The translations under genes were made by a program, and so were the position numbers. Below the pieces are notes generated by a model. That model had not been told where the DNA came from. It worked only from the letters and a program-made list of their open reading frames with translations, and searched no databases. DNA of 64,000 nucleotides, taken from the NCBI RefSeq assembly GCF_021462225.1, contig NC_061813.1, positions 21,724,442 through 21,788,441 of the forward strand. Reading direction: 5' to 3'. This document shows, one piece after another, positions 55,701 through 63,175 of this stretch. Within the stretch, counting starts at the first letter, position 1; each line of letters starts with the position of its first letter. Source of the stretch: Girardinichthys multiradiatus. Its lineage: Eukaryota > Chordata > Actinopteri > Cyprinodontiformes > Goodeidae.

Positions 55701-56271
55701 GGAAGGTTAAGGAATGTGGTCTGGGGTGGATCACTCCCTGGACATGACCTGCTTATACCATATATGGGAATGTCCACACTTTTAGGTTGAAATCTCTGTA
55801 AGAATTGGCTGGACCTATTCAGGCTTTTTGCTTGTAGAAATGTGAGTTGTAAATAAAAGGCTGGTGCATGGATTTTCCCTTTGTGAGAAGGAAGTCGCTG
55901 TTCTGGCAGAGGACTGTCTCACCCTTGCAAGTCAAACTTACTTACTTGTGTCTTATTTTACACTTGCCTGTGTTTATCAGCTTTCTAACTCTAACAGCCT
56001 CCATCACTTCTGTTTCTCTATCTATTGTGACCCAACATGCTTCATTCTTCTTCCACATTTTTTTTTTTTTTTATATAAAGTCTTTCTCCCCTTTTTTCTT
56101 ACTGCTGAGGTTGAAAGAGACCAATTAGATTTTTCCATGAAGAAAAAGACACTTACCTGAGTCACAGGCAAACGTCTTGGAGGTGTCATCACAGAAGATG
56201 ATCGCGACTGCATGCTTTTTTGTCTCCCGTGGCATCCGCGTGATGTTCTTGATATTATGGAGCTCAGTGAT
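22547..56271 (-). CDS. DOK6: DOK6 (docking protein 6), C-terminal 274 residues, 6 exons; 5' exons outside window
   Basis: An adaptor of the DOK4/5/6 group that binds activated receptor tyrosine kinases such as RET through its PTB domain (family knowledge). Exons on the minus strand in transcript order: 56271-56157, 38078-37959, 35095-34906, 34559-34421, 33009-32904, 22701-22547. They sum to 825 nt, all phases agree, and the stop is TGA. The first two encode the second half of the PH domain ([12 protein letters not shown]...WCKLLC). The next two encode the IRS-type PTB domain ([60 protein letters not shown]). The last two encode the tail with [16 protein letters not shown] and [11 protein letters not shown]5 differs at many of these positions, so DOK6 is favoured. 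About 58 N-terminal codons are missing and expected beyond 64000. Introns of 18 and 10 kb are transposon-rich. Confidence 0.93.
22584..22597 (+). promoter_or_regulatory. CTCF-like motif inside DOK6 last coding exon
   Basis: CCACTAGAGGGCGA matches 13 of 14 positions of the published vertebrate CTCF core consensus CCASYAGRKGGCRS. No occupancy evidence is available. Confidence 0.35.
22802..23440. other. DOK6 intron, possibly conserved non-coding
   Basis: This is transposon-free with homeodomain-type AT motifs (aattcaaattaattggacca). It looks unlike the surrounding repeats and might be a conserved element. This is a guess from texture only. Confidence 0.3.
23450..24750 (-). mobile_element. Decayed Tc1-type transposon
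   Basis: The left end is 'gcaagtattcacacccctag' and the right end 'cccaataaaacacaagaaag'. The minus strand carries transposase traces: the PDLNPI region near 23760, 'agcatgatgctaccaccacc' (GGGSIML) at 23859-23878, and 'cctgcagctcctccagaatt' near 24270. Many substitutions and indels are present. Confidence 0.75.
24750..25884. other. DOK6 intron, low-complexity patches
   Basis: Purine-rich sequence around 24890-25080 and 25340-25560 and a (CA)n at 25700-25720. ORFs here are products of biased composition. No gene is recognised. Confidence 0.45.
25700..25720. repeat. (CA)n microsatellite
   Basis: About ten CA units. Confidence 0.9.
25885..27062 (-). mobile_element. Decayed Tc1-type transposon with a small repeat insertion
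   Basis: Terminal repeat text occurs at both ends ('ttattgggattttatgtaac' at 25910 and 'cacataaaatcccaataaaa' at 27001). Minus-strand transposase traces include 'cacagcatgatgctgctgcc' near 26372. At about 26565-26612 the sequence 'cccctcggggatcaataaag' followed by GAATTGAATT units looks like the 3' tail of another retroelement inserted into it. Confidence 0.7.
28270..28740 (+). mobile_element. Internally deleted Tc1-type transposon
   Basis: The left-end text 'tttcatgtgacagaccaaca' is followed by 'ggtagtggcagcatcatgct' and 'ggcccagtcaaagtccaatc'. The early transposase region is missing and the frame is destroyed. Confidence 0.7.
29170..31830. other. DOK6 intron with one dispersed-repeat tail
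   Basis: At 29839-29890 there is a minus-strand copy of the repeat tail described at 5225-6145 ('cagttttatttatatagcac'). The rest shows poly(A)/poly(T) runs and no gene. Confidence 0.45.
31835..32460 (+). mobile_element. Decayed Tc1-type transposon, 5' half
   Basis: 'cagtttctcaaaaaaaataa' resembles the left end of the CAGGTCC-type family, and 'ggaagactgcagacttgaca' with 'gctgtccaagcagacattta' matches the first transposase codons. The similarity fades after ~32430. The same family is nearly intact at 13839-15406. Confidence 0.65.
32904..33009 (-). CDS. DOK6: DOK6 exon, tail segment
   Basis: The acceptor is gtctgtttcag and the donor is CAGG|gtacag. It reads [20 protein letters not shown] then [15 protein letters not shown]. 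The motif [10 protein letters not shown] is conserved in DOK6. Confidence 0.93.
33257..33894 (-). mobile_element. Complete non-autonomous Tc1 derivative
   Basis: The ends are CAGTGCCTTGCAAAAACATT and its near reverse complement, flanked by TA at 33255-33256 and 33895-33896. Terminal repeats span roughly 100 bp. The 638-bp interior keeps only fragments of a transposase on the minus strand ('ctgtaagtattttggggcat'). Confidence 0.8.
34071..34088. repeat. (GGAA)n short tandem repeat
   Basis: Four GGAA units in the DOK6 intron between the exons at 33009 and 34421. Confidence 0.85.
34421..34559 (-). CDS. DOK6: DOK6 exon, end of PTB domain
   Basis: The acceptor is ctggcacag and the donor is CAG|gtatgg. 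One base completes Arg, then [20 protein letters not shown] and [20 protein letters not shown] follow. The C-terminal helix is characteristic of the PTB fold. Confidence 0.96.
34906..35095 (-). CDS. DOK6: DOK6 exon, first part of PTB domain
   Basis: The acceptor is ttttttcag and the donor is GGAAG|gtgtgt. It reads [40 protein letters not shown] and [15 protein letters not shown]. The arginine-rich RRYGRD segment belongs to the phosphotyrosine-binding face of IRS-type PTB domains. Confidence 0.96.
35900..36570 (+). mobile_element. Decayed Tc1-type transposon (another family)
   Basis: Traces of transposase occur in order: 'aggaggaggccattcctcca', 'gcccataatgaccatcttaa', 'gaagcctgaaggtggcaaca' (GGGS), and 'ttggagtggccaccatgaag' (EWP...SPD). 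The frame is lost, and terminal repeats cannot be delimited with confidence. Confidence 0.65.
36595..36915. repeat. Purine-rich tract (~320 bp)
   Basis: The + strand is overwhelmingly A and G (GAAA, GAAGG, AAGTAAG units), giving artificial Leu/Phe/Ser-rich ORFs on the minus strand. It is a degenerate tandem-like low-complexity block, not coding. Confidence 0.85.
37075..37088 (-). promoter_or_regulatory. Perfect CTCF core consensus
   Basis: The minus strand reads CCAGCAGGGGGCGC, matching all 14 positions of CCASYAGRKGGCRS. It sits about 870 bp upstream in + coordinates of the DOK6 exon at 37959. Sites of this kind can also be carried by repeats. Occupancy is unknown. Confidence 0.45.
37959..38078 (-). 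CDS. DOK6: DOK6 exon, end of PH domain and linker
   Basis: The acceptor is ctgtgtgcag and the donor is AACG|gtgagt. It reads [20 protein letters not shown] then [19 protein letters not shown]. Confidence 0.95.
38403..40295 (-). mobile_element. LINE (RTE/Rex3-like), 5'-truncated, inserted in mariner
   Basis: The minus-strand coding series begins near 40290 ([20 protein letters not shown]). It continues with the RT fingers ([40 protein letters not shown]), [58 protein letters not shown], and the C-terminal [16 protein letters not shown]...[10 protein letters not shown]. The 3' end, 'gataaagtggaagacgacgg', is the family tail. Clade placement is from memory of fish LINEs. Confidence 0.8.
38410..40290 (-). 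pseudogene. LINE reverse transcriptase, several frameshifts
   Basis: The conserved RT blocks fall in at least four different minus-strand frames, so the enzyme is dead. The catalytic ADD box (near 39205-39215) is out of frame with the preceding MDRISRR. The segment normally between them, about 20 residues, is deleted. Box A keeps FVDLEKAFD. Confidence 0.8.
41055..42626 (+). mobile_element. Tc1-like transposon directly abutting the mariner
   Basis: It starts CACTGCTCAAAAATAAATAA after TATA and repeats inversely at 42609-42625 ('agtgttccctttatttt'). The extreme right end (expected GAGCAGTG) is replaced by a GA microsatellite. Long inverted-repeat regions flank a transposase on the + strand. 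Confidence 0.82.
41429..42378 (+). pseudogene. Tc1-like transposase, two stops and frameshift
   Basis: The frame opens [20 protein letters not shown] and continues through [21 protein letters not shown] stop TAA at 41774-41776 follows HQDW. The frame resumes with LFTDEIRF and VMVWSG, then TGA at 42008-42010. [10 protein letters not shown] follows, and a frameshift near 42170 moves the [11 protein letters not shown] region to another frame. Both stops look like single transitions. Confidence 0.82.
42626..42651. repeat. (GA)n microsatellite at a transposon end
   Basis: Thirteen GA units begin exactly where the Tc1-like inverted repeat should end. Confidence 0.9.
42652..43630 (+). mobile_element. 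Decayed Tc1-type transposon interrupted by repeats
   Basis: Tc1 text 'acctaccaagatattgccat', 'cgtaactctggaggaactgc' and 'ccactgtaaaacatggttgt' precedes, and 'taaacatgcagccagtggta' and 'ggcccagtcaaagtgcagac' follow, an interruption at about 43072-43430. Confidence 0.65.
43072..43430 (-). repeat. Dispersed repeats inserted in the Tc1 remnant
   Basis: The first part (43073-43143) is a minus-strand copy of the tail of the 5225-6145 repeat. The second (43196-43420), with 'cattttctaccgcttcttcc' and 'aaacacactcattcacacac', resembles a very common teleost interspersed repeat whose name I do not recall. Confidence 0.6.
43787..44650 (-). repeat. BEL/Pao 3' LTR
   Basis: 864 bp beginning tgaaaaaaaaaaccc and ending gtctttccaaca in + coordinates. 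It is uninterrupted and shows the pre-insertion state of the Tc1 site ('cacttacatgtcatcag' around 44408-44424). Confidence 0.92.
44651..44663 (-). other. Possible polypurine tract
   Basis: On the minus strand 'taggggcggcaa' lies immediately before the 3' LTR (TGTTGG). The G-rich run is the expected position of a PPT, though interrupted by C. Confidence 0.4.
45015..45894 (-). pseudogene. BEL/Pao integrase, broken
   Basis: The zinc-binding part is seen as [10 protein letters not shown] with HRCAEC, then the core [20 protein letters not shown]. After RREL a stop codon (45415-45417) precedes SDQGTNF, and a frameshift near 45330 puts the C-terminal part ([20 protein letters not shown]) in another frame. 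Confidence 0.85.
45990..47269 (-). pseudogene. BEL/Pao reverse transcriptase and RNase H, broken
   Basis: A 291-codon stretch (47269-46394) carries the Pao [49 protein letters not shown] and the YVDN active site (FYVDNCLQS). It ends early. RNase H follows in a different frame (46350-46090; [25 protein letters not shown]), with further text in a third frame to about 45990. Confidence 0.88.
47282..48152 (-). pseudogene. BEL/Pao protease and linker
   Basis: 48152-47751 reads [20 protein letters not shown], the retropepsin-like D-D/S-G region, with [13 protein letters not shown] typical of Pao elements. The linker domain preceding RT follows in another frame (47818-47282; [20 protein letters not shown]). 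Confidence 0.8.
48225..49086 (-). pseudogene. BEL/Pao gag, broken, with zinc knuckles
   Basis: The frame 49086-48721 encodes a Gag fragment ([20 protein letters not shown]). Around 48355-48230 the minus strand reads [13 protein letters not shown] and CSKCQGKHL, a zinc-knuckle pair typical of BEL Gag. Intervening frames are interrupted. Confidence 0.75.
49120..49137 (-). other. tRNA-Tyr primer-binding site
   Basis: The + strand ATCCGGCTCGAAGGACCA equals the 3' end of animal tRNA-Tyr (GUA) including CCA. In element orientation this is an 18-nt PBS (TGGTCCTTCGAGCCGGAT) directly after the 5' LTR. Confidence 0.88.
49763..51032 (-). mobile_element. Tc1/mariner element (DD36E spacing), structurally intact
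   Basis: 1270 bp. The ends are CAGGGGTTGGACAATGAAAC continuing TGAAACACC, with an exact inverted copy (29 bp) at the right. TA duplications lie at 49761-49762 and 51033-51034. One open transposase fills most of the element. The empty site exists in the sister LTR. Confidence 0.95.
49815..50846 (-). CDS. Tc1/mariner transposase, intact 343 aa, DD36E
   Basis: It catalyses cut-and-paste transposition into TA sites. The ORF is full length from [20 protein letters not shown] to KGGPTPY and stop. It has N-terminal paired helix-turn-helix ([15 protein letters not shown], residues ~29-43), a GRKRKLS hook at 57-63, and a catalytic core with Asp152 (FSDES), Asp243 (YQDDNAPIH) and Glu280 (NIIEPLW). The last D and E are separated by 36 residues, compared with 34 in classical Tc1; this equals the spacing of the DD36E group described as Incomer. 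No stop or frameshift is present, ends and target duplication are intact, so it may encode active enzyme. It lies antisense within the minus-strand LTR's + coordinates and within a DOK6 intron on the same strand as DOK6. Confidence 0.93.
   Translation of the reverse strand: MGDIPEFKRGQIVGARLAGASVTKTASLCDVSRATVSRVMSAYHQEGRTTSNRINCGRKRKLSERDVWVLTRIVSKKHKTTAAQITAELNVHLNSPVSTRTVRRELHRVNIHGRAAIAKPLVTRANAKRRFQWCKERKSWAVDNVKHVLFSDESTFTVFPTSGRVTVWRSPKEAYHPDCCMPRVKHGGGSVMVWAAISWHSLGPILVLDGRVTAKDYRTILEDHVHPMLQTLYPEGGAMYQDDNAPIHTARLVKDWFDEHESEVEHLPWPAQSPDLNIIEPLWGVLEERVRKRFPPPVSRSDLATILQEEWLKIPLTTVQDLYMSFPRQIDAVLAAKGGPTPY
51290..52650 (-). mobile_element. Decayed LINE (5'-truncated)
   Basis: The minus strand shows scattered RT text in order. 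[20 protein letters not shown] lies near 52615-52555. [11 protein letters not shown] lies near 52200. [17 protein letters not shown] and [16 protein letters not shown] lie at ~52100-51990, then FQSGF near 51935. The C-terminus [20 protein letters not shown] with KSLLNTS lies near 51510-51410. Several stops and deletions are present. Its 3' UTR seems to continue at 43735-43786 across the BEL insertion. Confidence 0.7.
52660..54527. other. DOK6 intron, nothing recognised
   Basis: AT-rich intron sequence. Small ORFs show no recognisable domains and no RNA gene is seen. Confidence 0.45.
54536..54744. mobile_element. hAT-type MITE with 8-bp duplication
   Basis: 209 bp starting CAGGGGTGCCCAACTCCAGC and ending TTTGGACACCGTTA, flanked by CTTTAAAG at 54528-54535 and 54745-54752. 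The 8-bp duplication and CAGGGGTG ends fit hAT. No coding capacity. Confidence 0.8.
54753..56156. other. DOK6 intron, nothing recognised
   Basis: AT-rich. ORFs at 55864-56160 come from T-rich sequence just downstream of the DOK6 exon and have no family match I recognise. Confidence 0.45.
56157..56271 (-). CDS. DOK6: DOK6 exon, PH domain part
   Basis: The acceptor is cttttatag and the donor is TCAG|gtaagt (minus strand). It reads [20 protein letters not shown] then [18 protein letters not shown]. Phase runs 0 to 1. Confidence 0.95.
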
Positions 56272-57099
56272 CTATAAAAGTCAGAGAGAGTAGCAGGAGC
56301 ACATGAATGAACACTGCAGCAATAACAGCACTGCTTAATTGGTATCCTCCACAGCTTTGCTGAAAGTGCAGCAGTACTTAATGATGATGTAAACCTAAAC
56401 AGAGAAGGTGATACTAAAGAACAAATCATAGTAAACAATCTGCTGATGCTTCAAAAGCTCATTTGAACAGGAAGAAATCACACAAGCCAGCAAGCTGCTC
56501 TACTGAACAATGTCTAATATGCAGTTGCAGAGGTTGAGGCTTCCGTGTATACCGCATACCCATTGTTGTGTGTCTCCATGAAAATACTATTCCAGTTAAT
56601 ACAGAGGAAAGCAATCATAAGAATCCAAATCATTTTACCAGGTGGCTTATAGTGAATGAAAAAAAGGAAAGATAACTTTATATTGAATATCACCAGCATT
56701 CTCGGGCCATTTTATTCAACAACCTTAGTGCTATTCACTCTCTCCAGCAGATAAGGCCCATTACATTAATGTAGTCTATTGTGTGCTAACTACAGGCCCC
56801 ATGCCAAACTGTTACAAATGAATTAGCTGGGCTCATTGCCCATACAGTAAAGCTTGGCTGTTAAAGGTTAAAGACCCTATTGCACACACACCGTATTTGG
56901 ACTACAGATTTATTTCTACGATAGGGTGACATGTAATGAATTTCTCTCTACATTTAGGTTCCCTGTGCTTAACATTCAGGTCCAGCTGAGGGATTTCCAC
57001 AAGCCTCTCATGTGTTTATTTGTACTCAAGCTGTTTTTATGTGTGATTTGTCCTTTCCACATGTACTCAGTGTATGCGGTTCCAACTAGAAATATGTTT
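56272..57099. other. DOK6 intron upstream of PH exon
   Basis: Plain intron sequence. I looked on the minus strand for the missing N-terminal PH exons and did not find them here or further right. Confidence 0.45.
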
Positions 57100-57651
57100 T
57101 GAGCTTTTTAAGATTTATTTGGACCATTCATGTTGGGGGTTAAAAGGTGATTCAACAGCTTTAATGAATTTCAAAAACAAGAATTTGGTGTATGAGTTCG
57201 AATTTGTAGTAGATTTCCACTAATCCACAAACATGTTTTACTCATTACAAAACTAGTTAGGATGTGTTTGGGATTGTTGTCCTGTTGCCATCCTTGGCTG
57301 TGCCTAATTTTCAATTGTATATCTGTGGATCTGAGATAAGTCCTCTTTCATTATTCCATCTATTGTATGGAGTGAAACAGCCCTAATGCTACCTCTATTG
57401 TGCTTGGAAGTTGTCACAGTGTTCTTTGTTTGAATGCTCCACATTGACTCCTCCAAGCATTCTTCTTGTCATTGTAGCTAGAGTTGCATTTGTGTCTCAT
57501 CTGAACAGAAAGAATTTCTTCAGAGAGCATTTGGATTGCCCATATGGGCAGCAGCAAATTTCCTTAGAGCTTGAAGTTGTTGGTTTTGGAGCAGTGGCTT
57601 CTTTCTTGATTACTTTGGTTGATGATGTATAATTTATATCAGTGTGGACAA

Positions 57652-60237
57652 TGACATCAGAATCAGAAAAGCTTTATTGCCAAGTACGTTTTTGGACATA
57701 CAAGGAATTTGTTTTGGCGTAGTCGGTGCATTACAGTACAAATTAAACAGTATAAACATATCTACAATATAATATAAATATATGTGCACAGTTTTAAGTG
57801 AGTGAGAGTAAATATAGAGCAGTATTGGGTGCGAGAGCAGTACAACAGTGCAGGTGATCAGTGTGCAAGTATGGCAGTGCAAGTAAAGCAGGAGTCCAAG
57901 CTGAGTGTTAATGTAACGCTTAGAGTTGGAAGTTACAGGTGTTCTTTCAGCAAAAAAGGGGGGTGTGGGGGAAAGGGAGAGTGTCAAGGTGGTTTCCGGG
58001 CTTTGTTAACAAGGCTGGTGGCAGATGGGAAAAAACTGTTCTTGTGGCGTAAGGTATTGGTCCGGATGGACCGCAGCCTCCTGCCAGAGGGGAGAGTCTC
58101 AAAGAGTCTGTGACCGGGGTGGGAGGGATCAGCCAGAATCTTTCCTGCCCACTTCAGGGTCCTGGAGGTGTAAAGTTCCTGGAGCGACAGTAGACTGCAG
58201 CCAATCACCTTCTCAGCAGACCGAATGACACGCTGCAGCCTGCCCTTATCCTTGGCTGTAGCAGCGGCGTACCAGATGGTGATGGAGGAGGTGAGGATGG
58301 ACTCAATGATGGCTGTGTAGAAGTGCACCATCATAGTCTTTGGCAGGTTGAATTTCTTCAGCTGCCGCAGGAAGAACATCCTCTGCTGGGCTTTCTTGAT
58401 GAGGGAGCTGATGTTTGGCTCCCACTTGAGGTCCCGGGAGATGATGGTTCCCAGGAAGCGGAAAGATTCCACAGTGTCAATTGTGGAGTCACAGAGGGTG
58501 ATGGGGGCAGGTGGGGCTGGGTTCTGCCTGAAGTCCACAACCATCTCCACTGTCTTTAGAGCGTTGAGCTCAAGGTTGTTCTGGCTGCACCAGTCCAACA
58601 GATGGTCCACCTCCCATCTGTACGTGGACTCGTCACCATTAGAGATGAGTCCGATCAGAGTGATGTCGTCCGCAAACTTAAGAAGCTTGACAGACTGGTG
58701 ACTGGAGGTGCAGCTGTTGGTATACAGTGAGAAGAGCAGAGGAGAGAGAACACAGCCTTGGGGGGAACCGGTGCTGATGGTCAAGGAATCAGAGACGTGC
58801 TTCCCCAGCCTCACGCGCTGCTTCCTGTCAGACAGGAAGTCAGTGATCCACCTGCAGGTGGAGTCGGGCACACTCAGCTGGGAGAGCTTCTCCTGGAGCA
58901 GAGCTGGGACGATGGTGTTGAAGGCAGAGTTGAAATTCACAAACAGGATCCTGGCATAGGTTCCTGTGGAGTCCAGTTGCTGGAGGATGAAGTGAAGGGC
59001 AAGGTTGACTGCATCATCTACAGACCTGTTGGCTCTGTAGGCAAACTGCAGGGGGTCCAGGAGGGGGTCGGTGATGTCTTTTAGGTGTGAGAGCACAAGG
59101 CGCTCAAAGGACTTCATCACCACAGAGGTCAGGGCGACGGGTCTGAAGTCATTAAGTCCTGTGGTCCTTGGCTTCTTGGGAACAGGGCCGATGGTGGAGG
59201 ACTTGAAGCAGGCTGGCACATGACATGTCTCCAGTGAGGTGTTAAAAATGTCTGTGAAGACTGGAGACAGCTGATCAGCGCAGTGCTTCAGGCTGGCTGG
59301 TTAGACAGAATCCGGTCCAGCAGCTTTCCGGGGGTTCTGTCTCCTGAAGAGTTTGTTGACGTCCCTCTGCTGGATGGAAAGAGCCGTCCCCGGCGTGGGT
59401 AGGGGGCTGGTGGGGGGGAACTTCAGGGTGGGGGTTGGAGGTGCCAAGGCCCCTCTTGAGGTTGGGGAGGTGGGGTTGGTGGATTGTGGCTGCAGGTGTT
59501 GGGGGGTGTCGTGGGGGATGGTTGCAGGACTGTCACTTTGTCTTTCAAAGCGGCAGTAGAACTCGTTCAGGTCGTTGGCGAGGCGTTGGCCGTTGATGGA
59601 GTGGGGGGCTTTCGGCTTGTTGTTGGTGATCTGCCTGAGCCCTTTCCACACAGACGCAGAGTCGTTGGCTGAGAACTGGTTTTGGAGCTTCTCAGAGTAC
59701 AGTCGTTTAGCCTCTTTCACTGCCTTGCCAAACTTGTACTTCGTCTCTCTGTATATGTCTTTGTCTCCACTCCTGAAGACCTCTTCCTTATCCAGTCTTA
59801 ACCTTCTGAGTTTGGCTGTGAACCAGAGTTTGTCGTTGTTGTAACTCACCCTGGTGCATGATGGTACACTGCTGTCCTCATAGAAACTGATGTAGGAAGT
59901 CACAGCCTCTGTGTACTCGTCCAGCCTGTTGGTAGTAGTCCTGAACACATCCCAGTCTGTACAGCCTAAACACGCCTGGAGATTCTCCACAGCCTCACTG
60001 CTCCACTTCCTTGACGTCCTCACAACAGGTTTGCAGAGCTTTAATTTCTGCCTGTATGCAAGAAACAAGTGGACCATGATGTGGTCGGATTGGCCCAGTG
60101 CAGCACGTGGGACAGCGTGATAAGCGTCTCTGATGGTGGTGCAACAGTGATCCAGAATGTTGTCCTCTCTGGTCGGACATTTTATAAACTGTCTATATTT
60201 GGGGAGTTCGTTAATTTCATTATGAACATTAATGTTC
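57652..60237 (-). mobile_element. LINE (CR1/L2/Rex1 group), 5'-truncated
   Basis: The minus strand begins in the endonuclease end (FIKCPTREDNILDHCCTTIR near 60185-60125), then the linker and RT. The 3' UTR ends with 'ttccttgtatgtccaaaaac', 'ttggcaataaagcttttctg' and ATTCTGATG, the tail typical of this LINE group in fish. Clade placement is approximate. Confidence 0.85.
57984..60230 (-). pseudogene. LINE ORF2, one internal stop
   Basis: One minus-strand frame runs from the endonuclease tail to TGA at 57984. It is interrupted only by TAA at 59303-59301, right after RKAAGPDSV. RT motifs are [52 protein letters not shown] and [11 protein letters not shown]. Box A reads [10 protein letters not shown], where the catalytic Asp expected after FV is Asn. 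The C-terminus has [20 protein letters not shown] and [11 protein letters not shown]. It is nearly full ORF but doubly disabled. Confidence 0.88.
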
Positions 60238-60440
60238 TAGTAGTTTTCAGTTCCTGGCAGGATTGAGGGTTTGGTGGTTTCGGAGTTATTCCTGAACAAC
60301 CTGACCCATTTAGTTTCATGTAAAGGTGACAGTTTGGGTCAGATGGTTTAAACTGTGGTTAAAACATCCATTTGGATTCCCCAGACTGTTGTTTGGATGA
60401 GTAAGGTATTGCAATTATCACCTTGAGATTTAATACCATT

Positions 60441-62090
60441 TTAAATCTTTATTCAATCCAAACTCCTTATGCATTGTGATAAAGACCAAATTAAGCTCTT
60501 TGTATTTTACTTAAAGTCTGGTCAATCGCAGTTTAAAGGATGATGAATAAACTAAACAAATCAGCAGTAGCATTAGATATTTAGCAAGTCGTACGTTTGA
60601 GTAAATATTTCCTGCGTTTGATCCACTAATTCCTGTTCTTTAGCATTCTATTTTCCATGTTTAAATTATTATTCTTTTTTTAAGTTTTCAATCTTGTACA
60701 ACACACGTATAGTATTTTTGATGGTTAATGACTGTAATTAAAGAGTTGCTCACACATGCTTTTATTGCCATTTCTTGTACATTTAATGGTCTCATTCCTA
60801 CCTCAAAGCAAGAGTAAAACTGTGAGTTTTTAGGCTCCTAGAAATCCTTCACAATAATTTTCTGTTGTAAACATGTGAACAGAAGGAGCAAATATTTTTA
60901 AATGACTAATACGCAACTAATAAACTCTGAAGTCATGATTAAGTTGTCTCTATGTCTGCATGAGTTCTTCAGCTTTCACCTAGAGTCCAGAAACATGCAT
61001 GTCAGGTGAACTGGCACTTCTAAACCAACCTTACGAGTGACTTTCAGAATGTGTCTCCTGTGACTGTGTAGGGCCTGTGATGGACCGGTGATCTGTCCAG
61101 GGTTACTACGTCTCTTGGATAACCTCCAGAATGAATAATGTTGCGCAGCACCATCCTACTAGGTTTTTTGGGGCTGTGGGATTTCAATGTCAGCTGTGTT
61201 GACAAAAAAAAAACAACACCAGGCTAGATCCCGGAACTTTTTGAAAAATGCATAGAAATGAACATTTTCACTGGTCTGTTTATAAGATACATTAAGCAAA
61301 GAAGTAGATAAAGAGAATGTGATTAATATAAAACATGGGTTTCATTATAATCATGAGGGGTGCGATTTCTGCAACAGAGAACTAAACTTATGTACCATGC
61401 TTTAGAAGCCACAAATACACACTCATATTACTTGTCTCTAAAGATGCTGCCATAATGTTTCCTAACTTGCCATGTATGTTTGCATATCTAAAAACACTTA
61501 ACATGGCTGCGAACATGAAGAAATTAAGAAAAGTTTGTATAACATTAACTCTTGTCATGCATGTTATGTATGTGTATCATTAATTATGCTACCGAGGGGC
61601 ATATATTGAGTTTGTTTTAGTATCAGTAGTGCTAGTGCATAAGAACAGAGTAGGTTAGTTTTGCTGCCACTTTTCATTCTTCATCCTTAATGATTACCTA
61701 ACCATCTGGGGCTGAAAGTTCGATGCTCTATATGCTCTATGAGTGCCCGCTAGTGGTCAAATAAATATTGGCTAATTTTCTCACAAGACTGGGCCAGCTT
61801 AAAAGCAGTGTCAGCCACTTAATGCATTTAGTATGCTGAGTCTACACAGTGCAGCATCAGATCAAGTAATTTTGTCTTAAGGGCACTGCTACATCATTTC
61901 TGTAGCGGTGGTACATATGCATGGTGTATGGGTTGTTTCTGAATCATAATGCTTATATCAATTTTTGACAGAAATGTGTGGTAGCCTGGTTTATCTGGAG
62001 ACCAAAATTAATATGCCATAGTATGAAATGTATTGATTTAGGAATTTAGGAATTGTATTCACTTAAAGCTGCATATCTTCATGCTCTAGA
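60441..62090. other. DOK6 upstream intron, mostly unique
   Basis: At 61070-61130 'tgatggaccggtgatctgtc' looks like a worn piece of a common fish repeat. Otherwise AT-rich sequence with no gene. Confidence 0.4.
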
Positions 62091-62099
62091 AAAGGCAGC

Positions 62100-63175
62100 A
62101 AGGCAAGGCAGTTACATCATAGCAGTGAGAGGGCACTTTTAAATGCTTAAATTACATTTGATTTTTTTGCTGTGGATTCTGCAATATTAATGTTTTTAGA
62201 CCTCAGTGCTGGTTTTGATATGGTAATCTGTAGTATCCTTATTTCTCTTCCTTAATTCTCATCTTTTGTGTGGCGCCCCTCAAAGATCAATTCTTGGACC
62301 TGTGCGATTTGCCCACGATATGCTCCATTTGTGTTCAGTTATTAAAAAGCATGGCAACACATTTCATTGCGATGTGATGACACACAAGCTTACGTACCAA
62401 CAAAGCGTGACGCAAGGAGTCATTTGGAAGACCTCTCACCGTGTTTAAAAAATTTTAAGGTGTGCATCACTGTCTTCTAAAACTAACTGTTGACTAAACA
62501 AAGGTCTTAAATTTAGCGACTTCCTACTTTAAAAACCCTATGCTTTTAGAAAATTATACAAGTCCCTTTGTTAGAAACCTGTGAGTTGTAAAGTGAAGTC
62601 ATTTCTTTGTTGTAGTGACTTTAAAAACAGCATGCATGCCTTTATCTTAACCTGCCTAAACTACTGCAATAGTCTTTAGCTGGCATTGAACTGTTACAAA
62701 TTGGTCAGCTGCAATTGGTCCAAAATGCTACAACACAACTAGCACACACAAACAAGACCTTTACTAACATTCTAGCTTCAATGCACTGGCTGCCTCTGCA
62801 TTTCGGAGTAGATTTAAAGATTTCATTGTTCATTTTAAAATCTTTAAATGGTCACCTCGGGGATCCTTTCACTCAACGTACTCCAAAATAGGCCACCGAA
62901 GTCTGTGGAATAATTGGTTCATGTCCCCAGGTTGAAGCATAAAGGTGACTAGACATTTGCAGTACCTGCTCCAAAACCATGGAATAAATTGCACTTGACC
63001 TCTCCTTAGACATTATAAAATCTTGTTTAAAAATCCCGTTTTGGTCCACTGGCTTGTAAATCTGCCCAGACTGATGCTTTTTCTCTGTGTGATGTCAGTT
63101 TTATTTTATGAATTGGTCAACTGTGTTAATTTTAAATTGTGCTATATAGCTACATTTGACTTGACGTGAGATACG
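62100..63175 (+). mobile_element. Decayed LINE, RT C-terminal part
   Basis: Plus-strand fragments occur in order: LDLSAGFD near 62200 (box A), CGAPQRSILGPVRF at 62268-62310 (box B, usually PQGSILGPLLF), then LQLVQNATTQL near 62710 and ILASMHWLPLHFGVDLK near 62770-62820. The text ends with 'gctatatagctacatttgac'. Frames change and the catalytic DD box is lost. Confidence 0.7.

Larger units (their letters stand above)
57100..60440 (-). mobile_element. Decayed Tc1-type transposon split by a LINE
   Basis: The left part (57100-57651) holds minus-strand traces such as 'gggattgttgtcctgttgcc' and 'ttttggagcagtggcttctt'. The right part (60240-60440) resumes with 'ttcagttcctggcaggattg' and 'gacagtttgggtcagatggt'. 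These belong to neighbouring positions of the same transposase family. Confidence 0.65.

Noticed and set aside
58025..60120. Plus-strand ORFs over the second LINE
   Set aside because: They are antisense shadows of a minus-strand reverse transcriptase.
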